Shown here in pieces: positions 1 to 6,894 of a DNA stretch of 64,000 bases. Under the pieces are notes generated by a model. That model worked only from the letters and a program-made list of their open reading frames with translations. It was not told where the DNA came from and ran no database searches. Source of the DNA: Microvirga pakistanensis (GTDB lineage: Bacteria; Pseudomonadota; Alphaproteobacteria; Rhizobiales; Beijerinckiaceae). Location of the stretch: assembly GCF_004458765.1 (NCBI RefSeq), contig NZ_SPJX01000012.1, positions 171,107 to 235,106 of the forward strand, written 5' to 3'. The first letter of the stretch is position 1. Each line of letters opens with the position of its first letter. The position numbers were made by a program, and so were the translations under genes.

Positions 1-722
1 ACGATGATGTGGACGCCGCCCGGGACTTCGGCGGGGCCGTAATGGATCGTGCCGCCGTTCTCCGAGACGGCCTGCGCCGCGCGGTCGATCTCCTCGACGC
101 CGAAATAGAAGGTCCAGGCCGGGGGAGGGCCGCCCTCCGTCCGGTTCATCATTGCGCCGATGGTTTGGCCCTGGTGCGTGATGAACTGATAGTCGCCCAT
201 CTCCCCCATCGGCATCGCATCGCCTTTCTCCCAGCCGAACAGATCGGCGTAGAACGCGAGCGCCGATGTCTGATCGCGGGCGGCGAGCTCGTTCCAGTGG
301 CAATGGCCGCGCTCGGTCGGGGAGAAGGCCGTGCTCGTGGCGTCCATGGCGCCACGCATCACGTAGAACAGGACCCCTTGCGGATCGGCCAGCATCGCGA
401 GCCGGCCCACGCCCGGGATGTCGGTGGGCGGCATGGGCTGAGCGCCGCCGGCCTGCACCACGCGGGCCGCCGCCGCGTCGACGTTCTCAACGCCCACATA
501 GCCTAGCCAGATCGGTCGCATGCCAGCATTCTCGGCTCCCGCCGGGAGCGTCATGAACCCGGCCACGTCCGTGCCGTCGATCCCGAAGAGGCGGTAGCCC
601 CTGTCGGATCCCTCCGCGGGCCGGCTCCGCCAGCCGATCACGGCGCCATAGAACCGCGCCGCCGCGTCGGCGTCGGTGGTCAGGAGTTCGTACCAGACGA
701 AATCGCCATGCTGATTGGCCAT
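1..722 (-). CDS. VOC family protein (glyoxalase-like, two domains), 3' end outside window
   Basis: Translating the minus strand from the ATG at 720-722 (MANQHGDFVWYELLTTDADA) gives an uninterrupted reading frame to the window edge. It contains two tandem vicinal-oxygen-chelate modules: the first begins FVWYEL..DADAAARFYGAVIGW, the second begins CHWNELAARDQTSALAFYADLFGW about 125 residues later. Two-module proteins of this kind (CFP30B-like) are usually about 260 residues, so only the last residues are missing. The exact reaction cannot be read from the sequence. It starts 10 bp after the DUF1428 stop, so the two are probably co-transcribed and may be controlled by the divergent MarR protein. 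Confidence 0.85.
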   Translation of the reverse strand, partial: MANQHGDFVWYELLTTDADAAARFYGAVIGWRSRPAEGSDRGYRLFGIDGTDVAGFMTLPAGAENAGMRPIWLGYVGVENVDAAAARVVQAGGAQPMPPTDIPGVGRLAMLADPQGVLFYVMRGAMDATSTAFSPTERGHCHWNELAARDQTSALAFYADLFGWEKGDAMPMGEMGDYQFITHQGQTIGAMMNRTEGGPPPAWTFYFGVEEIDRAAQAVSENGGTIHYGPAEVPGGVHII

Positions 723-732
723 CGGGGATCTC

Positions 733-1086
733 CTACACGTCGAGGATCGGCGCGAAGCCGCCGAAGATCATTCGTTTGGCGTCGAAGGGCATCTCGTCGG
801 CCATGGCCTTCATGCGCGGATCGGTCATGATCTTGTGGTTCGCCGCGTCCCGGACCTCCTTCGAGGGATACTCAATCCAGCTGAACACCACCACCTCGCC
901 GTCCTGCGCCTTCACGGCCATGCGGAAATCGGTGAGCTTGCCGTCCGGCACGTCGTCGCCCCAGCACTCGACCATGCGGGTCGCGCCGAATTCCTTGAAC
1001 AGCGGCGCGGCGGACGCAGCGTGCCTGCGGTACTCTTCCTTCCTGTCGGCCGGCACGGCCAGAACGAATCCATCCACGTACGGCAT
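733..1086 (-). CDS. DUF1428 family protein
   Basis: A 117-residue protein starting [12 protein letters not shown], the usual N-terminus of the DUF1428 (YbaA-like) family. A longer frame runs upstream to 1152 but would overlap the marR start, and the family begins at MPYVDGF, so I place the start at 1086. The fold is a dimeric ferredoxin-like alpha/beta barrel; no enzymatic function is established. Conserved family features visible are the [11 protein letters not shown] segment and the C-terminal [13 protein letters not shown]. It heads a likely two-gene operon with the VOC protein and is divergent from marR, a typical arrangement for a MarR target. Confidence 0.85.
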   Translation of the reverse strand: MPYVDGFVLAVPADRKEEYRRHAASAAPLFKEFGATRMVECWGDDVPDGKLTDFRMAVKAQDGEVVVFSWIEYPSKEVRDAANHKIMTDPRMKAMADEMPFDAKRMIFGGFAPILDV

Positions 1087-1111
1087 CGGCGTCTCCCATC
1101 TGTCTCTGTTC

Positions 1112-1139
1112 TTGACATTTAGGTTGATATCAACATAAT
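1112..1139 (+). promoter_or_regulatory. Predicted sigma-70 promoter of marR
   Basis: TTGACA at 1112-1117 and CATAAT at 1134-1139 are separated by 16 bp. The expected start of transcription, 6-7 bp downstream, falls at about 1146, which is the A of the marR start codon, so the transcript would be leaderless or nearly so. Confidence 0.6.
1123..1134. promoter_or_regulatory. Perfect 12-bp palindrome, likely MarR operator
   Basis: GTTGATATCAAC is a perfect palindrome in the 59-bp gap between marR and the DUF1428 gene. It fills the spacer of the predicted marR promoter and touches its -10 box, so a bound dimer would occlude RNA polymerase. The site resembles the short AT-centred palindromes bound by MarR-family dimers. 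Direct binding is inferred. Confidence 0.55.
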
Positions 1140-1145
1140 CGAGGC

Positions 1146-1619
1146 ATGTCAAACAGCCGTGCCGACTCGTTCGAAACGACCCTCCTGGTGCGTGACACCT
1201 GCCTGTGCCTGCATGCGCAGCGGGCCGCGCGGACGCTGTCCCGGCTCTTCGACGAGGCGTTCCAGCCCCTCGGGCTCACCTCCGGACAGTTCTCCCTTCT
1301 CAATGCCCTCAACCGGCCGAAGCCGCCGGCGATCGGGGCGGTCGCGCACCTGCTCGCCATGGACCGGACGACCCTGACGGCGGCCCTGAAGCCGCTCGAG
1401 CGCGACGGTTTCGTGGCCGTGACCGTGGACCCTGACGACCGCCGCAGCCGCCTTCTGCACCTCACCGAGAAGGGGCGAAGCCTGCTGGCCGCGGCGGTGC
1501 CGGTCTGGCGCGACCTTCATGCGGCCGTCGAAGCGCAGCTCCCGGGCCTCGAGCCGGACCGCGTGCGCGGCGCCCTGAACAGCCTCGCCCGATCCGGACC
1601 GTCGAAGAAGGGGCGCTAG
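1146..1619 (+). CDS. MarR family transcriptional regulator
   Basis: A 157-residue winged-helix regulator. The MarR core is visible: dimerisation helices near residues 15-45 ([18 protein letters not shown]), the recognition helix region ([18 protein letters not shown], about residues 77-95) and the wing with the diagnostic [16 protein letters not shown] (about 100-115). A Cys-x-Cys pair (CLCLH) near residue 18 could be redox-sensitive, as in some MarR/DUF24 proteins; that is inference. The gene is divergent from DUF1428 and VOC genes and probably represses both itself and them through the palindrome at 1123-1134. No Shine-Dalgarno sequence lies at a usable distance; GAGG at 1141-1144 almost abuts the ATG. 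Confidence 0.9.
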   Translation: MSNSRADSFETTLLVRDTCLCLHAQRAARTLSRLFDEAFQPLGLTSGQFSLLNALNRPKPPAIGAVAHLLAMDRTTLTAALKPLERDGFVAVTVDPDDRRSRLLHLTEKGRSLLAAAVPVWRDLHAAVEAQLPGLEPDRVRGALNSLARSGPSKKGR

Positions 1620-1650
1620 GGCCCTTCCTTCATCGTCTCGCCTCTCCTCC

Positions 1651-1738
1651 GTCATCCCCAGGCTTGGCCTGGGGATCCACGTCTTCTGACGTTGCGCTTC
1701 CAAGACGTGGATGGCCGTGACAAGCACGGCCATGACGA
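1651..1738. repeat. Dispersed palindromic repeat: three abutting hairpins
   Basis: Three inverted repeats lie end to end without gaps: ATCCCCAGGC/GCCTGGGGAT (1654-1676, loop 3), CCACGTCTT/AAGACGTGG (1677-1710) and ATGGCCGTG/CACGGCCAT (1711-1733). The unit has the form GTCAT-hairpin-CCACG ... CGTGG-hairpin-ATGAC, two head-to-head REP-like units. Related copies occur at 4097-4216, 10565-10620, 42621-42712, 58361-58440 and 60939-61026. Confidence 0.8.
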
Positions 1739-1904
1739 GAGCGGGTCATGACGAGAGGGGCTGTGGGGGAGGCGCCGTGACGGGTGGGAAACGGTGCGCC
1801 CGTCGGAACGCAACCCGGCCCGACGACTGGACGCGGGACCATCGCGCCCAAGATTCAAGACAAGCTTGCCGAGGAGGCTCGTCCTCGAGAAAGGCTTGTC
1901 CCGC

Positions 1905-2207
1905 ATGGTCTCACGCAGGACTCATAGGCGAATCTCCGCGGTCGCGGCGGCGGCCATCCTGGCGGGGTCGCAGGCGCTGGCCCATAGCTGGTATCCGGCC
2001 TGGTGCTGCAGCGACCACGATTGCCGCGAACTGGGGGGCGTCAGGGGTGAAACCGTCACCGAAACGGAGGACGGCTACCGGCTCTGGGACGGCCGCCTGA
2101 TCCGTCGGGAGAATGCCAAGCCGTCGCCCGACCGGCACTTCCACATGTGCGAGGAGCCCACCACCCGGGCCATCGTCTGCTTCTTCGCCCCGCAGGGACA
2201 ATCATGA
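1905..2207 (+). CDS. Small exported Cys-rich protein, unknown function
   Basis: Start ATG at 1905 gives a 100-residue protein with a basic N-terminus (MVSRRTHRR), a hydrophobic stretch (residues 10-20) and a probable signal peptidase site after SQALA, so it is likely periplasmic. The mature part carries HSWYPAWCCSDHDC (C34, C35, C40) and a second pair of cysteines (MCEEPTTRAIVC), suggesting disulfides or a metal site. I recognise this as a type of short conserved hypothetical found in Hyphomicrobiales, but no function is known to me. The stop overlaps the start of the next gene (ATGA), so they are translationally coupled. Confidence 0.75.
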   Translation: MVSRRTHRRISAVAAAAILAGSQALAHSWYPAWCCSDHDCRELGGVRGETVTETEDGYRLWDGRLIRRENAKPSPDRHFHMCEEPTTRAIVCFFAPQGQS

Positions 2208-2890
2208 GGGCGGCCCGCCGCATGGCGGTTCTCGGCGCGGCGCTGCTCGCCCTCTCGGCCGCGCCGTCCCGGTCCCAGCCGCTTCCCGATCCCGGCCTTG
2301 AGGCCGCGGACCCGCCGGGCCTGCCCCCGATCGGCAAGTGGATGCTCACGGCGCAGGGCGTGCCGTCGGATTGGCTCGGGGAAATCTACCAGGGCAAGGT
2401 TCTGCGCGAGCCGATCAACGTGATCGTCATCGACGACGCCGCCGTCAGCGCGCAGGATGCGACCGCGCGGCTGCTCGCGGCGGCGGCGCGGGCGGGCTAT
2501 CCCGTCCGCCTTGGGCATTCCACCGGCTACCAGGCGCTGATCGGCCGAGAGCTTTATGCGCAGCTGCCCAAGGGCTGGGACGACGCCCTGTCCGACGAGG
2601 TGTTCGAGCTCAGCAACAATCATGGCCGGCTCTTCGGCCCCTACCGGCTGGGGCCATCCTATCTCTTCACGGGAGCCTTCAGCCGCGAGCGGGTCGACCC
2701 GTTCCGCTGGCCGGGCCATCGCTACGCGTCCTTCAACCAGGCCCGGGACGATTTCGCCCGGCGGCTCGACCGCAGCACCGCCTACAAGGCGGCAGGGTCC
2801 GTCAGCCTCGGCAACAGCCTGACGGACGATCCGGCGCTGACGACCGGCGATCACGACGGACAGGCGGCTGTCCTGCGGGCGAGCCGATAG
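2204..2890 (+). CDS. Exported protein of unknown function
   Basis: Start at 2204 overlaps the upstream stop (ATGA). The 228-residue product begins MRAARRMAVLGAALLALSA and has a probable cleavage site near PSRSQ. The mature domain contains INVIVIDDAAV, GHSTGYQALIG, SNNHGRLFGPYRLG and YLFTGAFSRERV, which suggests one compact alpha/beta domain. It could be distantly related to LssY C-terminal-type proteins, but I cannot confirm that. It forms a probable two-gene operon with the preceding Cys-rich exported protein. The downstream PLP enzyme is convergent, with 5 bp between them. Confidence 0.75.
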   Translation: MRAARRMAVLGAALLALSAAPSRSQPLPDPGLEAADPPGLPPIGKWMLTAQGVPSDWLGEIYQGKVLREPINVIVIDDAAVSAQDATARLLAAAARAGYPVRLGHSTGYQALIGRELYAQLPKGWDDALSDEVFELSNNHGRLFGPYRLGPSYLFTGAFSRERVDPFRWPGHRYASFNQARDDFARRLDRSTAYKAAGSVSLGNSLTDDPALTTGDHDGQAAVLRASR

Positions 2891-2895
2891 CGCGC

Positions 2896-3906
2896 TTAAG
2901 GGTGGGTCCCGGCGAGGAAGCCCGCGAACGCCTTCGGGTCCACGTTGCCGCCGCTGATGATGACGCCGACGCGCTTGCCCTTGCAGGGCACGATTCCGTG
3001 GAGGGCCGCCGCCGCGGCGAGGCAGCCCGTGGGCTCCACCACGATCTTCATGCGCTCGGCGAAGAAGCGCATCGTGTCCACCAGCATGCTGTCGCTCACC
3101 GTCACCATGTCGTTCACGAGCGCGCGGATGATCGGGAAGGTCTTCTGGCCGATATACGTGGTCTGGGCTCCGTCCGCGATGGTGACGGGCACCGGGATGC
3201 GCACGATGGCGCCTGTGCGGAAGGATTGCTGCGCGTCGTTGCCCGCTTCCGGCTCCACGCCGTAGATGCGGCAGGCGGGGGAGAGCGCCCGGGCGGCGAG
3301 CGCCGAGCCCGCCAGCAGCCCGCCTCCGCCGACGCAGACGAGCAGCATGTCGAGTGGCCCGACCTCCTCGATCAGTTCCTTCGTGGCGGTGCCCTGGCCG
3401 GCGATCACGTCCTCGTGGTCATAAGGTGGGATGAGCGTCAGGCCGCGCTCGGCCGAGAGCCTGCGGCCGATCTCCTCCCGGTCCTCGCTGTAGCGGTCGT
3501 AGAGCACCACCTCGCCGCCATAGCCCTTGGTGGCGGCCACCTTCATGGCGGGCGCGTCCTTGGGCATGATGATCACGGTCGGCACGTTCTGGAGCTGGCC
3601 CGCATAGGCGATGGCCTGCGCGTGATTGCCCGAGGAGAACGCCACCACGCCGCGCCGCTTCGCGTCGTCCGGCAGCCGCGCGATGGCGTTGTAGGCCCCG
3701 CGGAACTTGAAGGCGCCGCCCCGCTGCAGGTTCTCCGCCTTGAAGAACAGCTTGGCGCCGGTGCGCTCGTCGGCCGTGCGAGAGGTGAGCACGGGCGTGC
3801 GATGGGCCACATCCGCGATCCGCCACGCCGCCGTGGTCACGTCGTCGTAGGTGGGAAGGCTCGGCTTGTCGGCGGGGGCAGGCGCGGCGGGGTTCGTGAT
3901 CGTCAT
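2896..3906 (-). CDS. Threonine/serine dehydratase (fold-type II PLP enzyme)
   Basis: A 336-residue pyridoxal-phosphate enzyme of the tryptophan-synthase-beta superfamily. The PLP-binding lysine is K68 in GGAFKFRGAYNA, followed by the SGNHAQ substrate loop (residues 92-97) and the phosphate-binding glycine loop CVGGGGLLAG near residue 190. No C-terminal ACT regulatory domain is present, unlike biosynthetic IlvA (about 500 residues). It therefore fits catabolic threonine dehydratase, threo-3-hydroxyaspartate ammonia-lyase or serine racemase; the sequence does not separate these. It is monocistronic, preceded by a hairpin leader at 3941-3979. Confidence 0.88.
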   Translation of the reverse strand: MTITNPAAPAPADKPSLPTYDDVTTAAWRIADVAHRTPVLTSRTADERTGAKLFFKAENLQRGGAFKFRGAYNAIARLPDDAKRRGVVAFSSGNHAQAIAYAGQLQNVPTVIIMPKDAPAMKVAATKGYGGEVVLYDRYSEDREEIGRRLSAERGLTLIPPYDHEDVIAGQGTATKELIEEVGPLDMLLVCVGGGGLLAGSALAARALSPACRIYGVEPEAGNDAQQSFRTGAIVRIPVPVTIADGAQTTYIGQKTFPIIRALVNDMVTVSDSMLVDTMRFFAERMKIVVEPTGCLAAAAALHGIVPCKGKRVGVIISGGNVDPKAFAGFLAGTHP

Positions 3907-3940
3907 GGCTCATCCTACGCGATGCAGGTTCCCGGGAGGA

Positions 3941-3979
3941 GCCTGCCGGTCTCTCAAGGTTCGGTTCTCTCCGGCAGGC
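3941..3979 (-). promoter_or_regulatory. Inverted repeat in the dehydratase leader
   Basis: GCCTGCCGG (3941-3949) and CCGGCAGGC (3971-3979) form 9-bp perfect arms around a 21-nt loop, 35-73 nt upstream of the dehydratase start. It could be an RNA stem-loop or an operator. No known riboswitch class is recognisable. Confidence 0.4.
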
Positions 3980-4096
3980 ATAGCATGTGTGGGAACCTGG
4001 ACAAGGCGCATGTCGCGGCCGTGGGCAGGGGCATGACGGAGAGGTGTCGTCAGCCTCTCCCGGTCATGCCCTCCTCGTCGTCACCGACCCTCTCCA

Positions 4097-4216
4097 CGTC
4101 ATGCCCGGCGCTTTAAGCCGGACCCGAAGGGCCGCGCCGAGGGCATGGACTTCCACCTCTTTGACCCGGCGCGGTTCGTCAAGACGTGGATGGCCGCAAC
4201 AGGCGCGGCCATGATG
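4097..4216. repeat. Dispersed palindromic repeat copy
   Basis: The right half retains CGTGGATGGCCGC ... GCGGCCAT with 8-bp arms (4190-4197 and 4205-4212). The left half begins CACGTCATGCCCGG and is more degenerate. It has the same architecture as the copy at 1651-1738. Confidence 0.65.
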
Positions 4217-4328
4217 GCAGGAGACCATGACGGCGCAGTGCGGGGGTGACGGTGTGGGAGCGACACGTCTCTGCGAAGCGCGACGGGTGAACTCCCCTTA
4301 AGGGCAGCCGCCGTCACGGCGCGGCGGC

Positions 4329-4353
4329 GGAACGCTGGCCAGCCGAAGCCGTT
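4329..4353 (+). promoter_or_regulatory. Predicted EcfG (general stress sigma) promoter
   Basis: GGAAC at 4329-4333, a 16-bp spacer and CGTT at 4350-4353 match the alphaproteobacterial EcfG/RpoE2 consensus GGAAC-N16/17-CGTT. It sits about 33 bp upstream of the hemerythrin-like start, leaving a short leader that contains the AGAGGAGG ribosome-binding site. Confidence 0.6.
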
Positions 4354-4386
4354 CTCCGCTGAAGCAATCTCGAGAGGAGGCTCGCC

Positions 4387-5475
4387 ATGGATCTGTGGCG
4401 GATGATTTTGTCGGAGCACGCGAATATCGAGGAGCTCTGCCGCGAGGTGATCGACGCGACACCGACGGGCCCCAACAGCCGCGCTGAATTGTTTGCCGAT
4501 CTGCAGGACGAGTTCGAGCGCCACATTTCGGCCAAGCAGAACGTTCTCTATCCGGCGCTTGCCGAGGACGGACGCACGGAAACCTATCTTCACGAGCTCG
4601 ACGACGAGCATCGCGACATTCAACGCAGGCTCGATGCGCTCGCCGCCCAGCCGAACAAGAACACGCGCCAATGGGCGCTCGACTTCAAGGAACTCGTCGG
4701 CGTGATCCGCCACGCCTTCAGCCTGGAGGAGAACGGCGCCCTGGTGGCGGCCCGCGGGATCATCTCCGGTGAGGAAGCGGATGCGCTGCGGCGCGCCTAC
4801 GAGCGCGAGAAGATCGCCTCCTACGAGGCGTCGCGCTGGTTCATGCCGCAGGCGATGATGCCAAGCCGCTACGGCATGCCGACGGGCCTCACCTTCGGCG
4901 TTCTGGCGGGCGCGCTCGCCATCGGCGGCGCCGCCCTGGCCTGGAGCCTGTCGAAGGGCACGACCTCGCGGGCGAACCGTCCCTTGCGTCCCGCGCCGCG
5001 CCGTCCCCAGCCCCCGTTCCCGCTCGACAGCGGCGTGATCGACCGCTCCCTGAGCCGCCGCGGCCTGGAAGGCCGCGCCTCCTCCGGTCCCGCGGGAGCC
5101 TCGCGCGGCATGGCTTCCTCACGCAGCACGGGCTCAGATCAGGGCTTGGGGGTGTCTTCGGGCATAGGAGCCGTTGCAGGTTCTTCGTTCGATGCAGACG
5201 GATCGCGGTCCACGGGCGCAGCCGGCTCCACCGCCGGGCGGACGGACCGCCCGGCATCGGGCGACACGGGCGCGGCCGGTTCGGGCGCGGGATCGGACGA
5301 GCATTGGTTCTCGTCCGCCAATCCGCCTCGTGCGCCCTCCGGCCTCTCGACGCCCCTGCAGCCCGGCGGAACCTCCCCCGGCACCAGCCCGGCCGCCTCG
5401 GTCGGCTCCATCGGCACCGGCGGCGGCCAGACGGAGAACCGGGACACAGGCACGCCGAAGACCGGCGGAGCCTGA
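4387..5475 (+). CDS. Hemerythrin-like HHE domain protein with membrane segment and low-complexity tail
   Basis: A 362-residue protein. Residues 1-145 form a four-helix HHE domain with candidate ligands H11, H46, H69, H75, H109 and E114; at H46 the usual HxxxEE is replaced by HISAKQ, so one bridging carboxylate appears lost. Residues 168-188 form a transmembrane helix ([19 protein letters not shown]). The final 170 residues are Ser/Gly/Pro/Ala-rich and probably disordered. Family members bind O2, sense iron or redox state, or respond to nitrosative stress. A strong ribosome-binding site (4372-4380) and a predicted EcfG promoter precede it, which suggests a general-stress role. Confidence 0.8.
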   Translation: MDLWRMILSEHANIEELCREVIDATPTGPNSRAELFADLQDEFERHISAKQNVLYPALAEDGRTETYLHELDDEHRDIQRRLDALAAQPNKNTRQWALDFKELVGVIRHAFSLEENGALVAARGIISGEEADALRRAYEREKIASYEASRWFMPQAMMPSRYGMPTGLTFGVLAGALAIGGAALAWSLSKGTTSRANRPLRPAPRRPQPPFPLDSGVIDRSLSRRGLEGRASSGPAGASRGMASSRSTGSDQGLGVSSGIGAVAGSSFDADGSRSTGAAGSTAGRTDRPASGDTGAAGSGAGSDEHWFSSANPPRAPSGLSTPLQPGGTSPGTSPAASVGSIGTGGGQTENRDTGTPKTGGA

Positions 5476-5515
5476 GGCTCGACAGGCGGGATCGGCGAGG
5501 GCCGATCCGGCGTCG

Positions 5516-5545
5516 GAGCTGATTCCACGCCCGTGGAACCAGCTC
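5516..5545. repeat. 30-bp dispersed imperfect palindrome (GAGCTG family)
   Basis: GAGCTGATTCCACG and CGTGGAACCAGCTC form 14-bp arms with one mismatch and a 2-bp centre. A 30-bp relative lies at 21887-21916, directly after yqgE. Both copies follow the 3' end of a gene, which fits a transcript-end role or a non-coding mobile repeat. Confidence 0.65.
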
Positions 5546-5550
5546 TTTTC

Positions 5551-5584
5551 TCCGCCTCGCCGCACGATCGTGCGGCGAGGCGGA
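5551..5584. repeat. Perfect 34-bp palindrome upstream of ampC
   Basis: TCCGCCTCGCCGCACGA followed immediately by its exact reverse complement. There is no loop and no flanking T-tract on either strand, so it is not a classical terminator. It lies 94 bp upstream of the proposed ampC start and could be a cruciform, a dimer-binding site or a transcript barrier. Confidence 0.7.
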
Positions 5585-5662
5585 TACCTTCGTCGAACGA
5601 TGCCCGCAATCCCGGCCCGCTTACCTTCCCGAAAGCTCCTGTGTTCTAGAACCGGTCTTCCG

Positions 5663-5680
5663 AAAGGGAGATGCTCGTTG
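5663..5680 (+). promoter_or_regulatory. Ribosome-binding site defining the TTG start of ampC
   Basis: AAAGGGAG at 5663-5670 is 7 nt before TTG at 5678. The ATG at 5671 is out of frame. The resulting N-terminus is a standard signal peptide, and the motif numbering fits mature AmpC. Confidence 0.7.
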
Positions 5681-6871
5681 ACCTATCTTGCCAGGGCCGG
5701 AAGGCTCGTCGTTTCCGCCATAATCGTCTCCGGCCTGCTTCCCATGGCGTGCCGCGCCGCGGATGAGACCGGCGCCATCGCCGGCATCGTGGATCGCGCC
5801 GTCCGTCCGATCATGAAGCAATACGACGTTCCGGGAATCGCCGTGGCCGTCACGGTCGACGGCCGGTCATCCTTTTTCAGCTACGGCGTCGCGTCGAAGG
5901 AGAGCGGGGCTCCGGTGACGAAGGACACGCTCTTCGAGCTCGGCTCCGTCAGCAAGACCTTCACGGCTACTCTGGTGTCCTATGCGCAGGCCCTGGGCAA
6001 GGTGTCGCTCGACGATCACCCGGGCCAGTACGTGCCGCCATTGCGCGGCAGCGCCATCGACCGGGCGAGCCTCCTCCAGCTCGGGACCTATACCGCGGGC
6101 GGGCTGCCGCTCCAGTTCCCCGATTCCGTCGCGGACGATGCCACGATGATCGCCTATTTCCGGCAATGGAAGCCGTCCGCCGCTCCGGGCGCGCAGCGGC
6201 GATACTCCAATCCGAGCCTCGGCCTGTTCGGGCACATGGGCGCGCTGGCGCTGGGGCGCGGCTTCGCCGATGCGATGGAGACGGAGATCTTCCCCAAACT
6301 CGGTCTCGGCGACAGCCATGTCCGGGTCCCAGAGGCGGCGATGGCGCGCTATGCCTGGGGCTACACGAAGGCCGGCAAGCCGGTCCGGGTGAATCCGGGC
6401 ATGTTCGACGCGCAGGCCTATGGGGTCAAATCCACCGCCGCCGACCTGATCCGTTACGTCGAGGCCCATCTGCGGCCCGAGAGTCTCGACGGGCCGATCC
6501 GGCGCGCCGTCGAGGGCACCCATGTTGGATACTTCAAGATCGGCGAGATGGTGCAGGGGCTCGGGTGGGAGCAGTACCCGTATCCGGTCTCGTTGGAGCG
6601 GCTGCTCGCCGGCAATTCCGCCACGATGGCGACGCAGCCCCAGCCCGCGACGCCGCTCGCCCCGCCGCAGGCGCCCGCGCGGCCGACGCTGTTCAACAAG
6701 ACCGGCTCCACGAACGGCTTCGCGTCCTATGTCGCCTTCGTGCCCGAGAGGAGGATCGGCATCGTGATGCTGGCGAACAAGAATGTGCCGGTTCCCGCGC
6801 GCATCACGGCGGCGCATGCGGTGCTCGAGCACCTTGCCGCGACGGGTGAGGACGGGCGGTCCCGGCGGTGA
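5678..6871 (+). CDS. ampC: Class C beta-lactamase (AmpC type), TTG start
   Basis: A 397-residue serine beta-lactamase. All three class C motifs occur: S90-V-S-K93, Y176-S-N178 and K341-T-G343. Subtracting 26 gives 64, 150 and 315, the canonical AmpC numbering, so the catalytic core has normal spacing. The motif block [13 protein letters not shown] is also typical. The open frame extends far upstream, but TTG at 5678 follows AAAGGGAG (5663-5670) by 7 nt and gives a good signal peptide ([19 protein letters not shown], cleavage near residue 27). The enzyme would be periplasmic and hydrolyse cephalosporins; its spectrum is not predictable. No divergent ampR gene is adjacent. Confidence 0.92.
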   Translation: MTYLARAGRLVVSAIIVSGLLPMACRAADETGAIAGIVDRAVRPIMKQYDVPGIAVAVTVDGRSSFFSYGVASKESGAPVTKDTLFELGSVSKTFTATLVSYAQALGKVSLDDHPGQYVPPLRGSAIDRASLLQLGTYTAGGLPLQFPDSVADDATMIAYFRQWKPSAAPGAQRRYSNPSLGLFGHMGALALGRGFADAMETEIFPKLGLGDSHVRVPEAAMARYAWGYTKAGKPVRVNPGMFDAQAYGVKSTAADLIRYVEAHLRPESLDGPIRRAVEGTHVGYFKIGEMVQGLGWEQYPYPVSLERLLAGNSATMATQPQPATPLAPPQAPARPTLFNKTGSTNGFASYVAFVPERRIGIVMLANKNVPVPARITAAHAVLEHLAATGEDGRSRR

Positions 6872-6894
6872 GAGGCCTGCCGAAGGCGGGCCTC
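6872..6894. terminator. Hairpin between convergent ampC and ABC permease
   Basis: GAGGCCTGCC and GGCGGGCCTC form a 10-bp stem (one G-U pair) with a GAA loop. It starts one base after the ampC stop and overlaps the permease stop codon. The T-tract is poor, so termination efficiency is uncertain. Confidence 0.5.

Larger units (their letters stand above)
3907..4386. other. 480-bp intergenic region
   Basis: This region lies between the divergent dehydratase and hemerythrin-like genes. It holds the 3941-3979 inverted repeat, a dispersed palindromic repeat (4097-4216) and the predicted EcfG promoter (4329-4353). No convincing coding sequence was seen. Confidence 0.7.

Noticed and set aside
2338..4116. 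A 592-codon plus-strand frame over the dehydratase
   Set aside because: It is antisense to a clear PLP enzyme and in a shifted frame with the preceding exported protein. No domain is visible.
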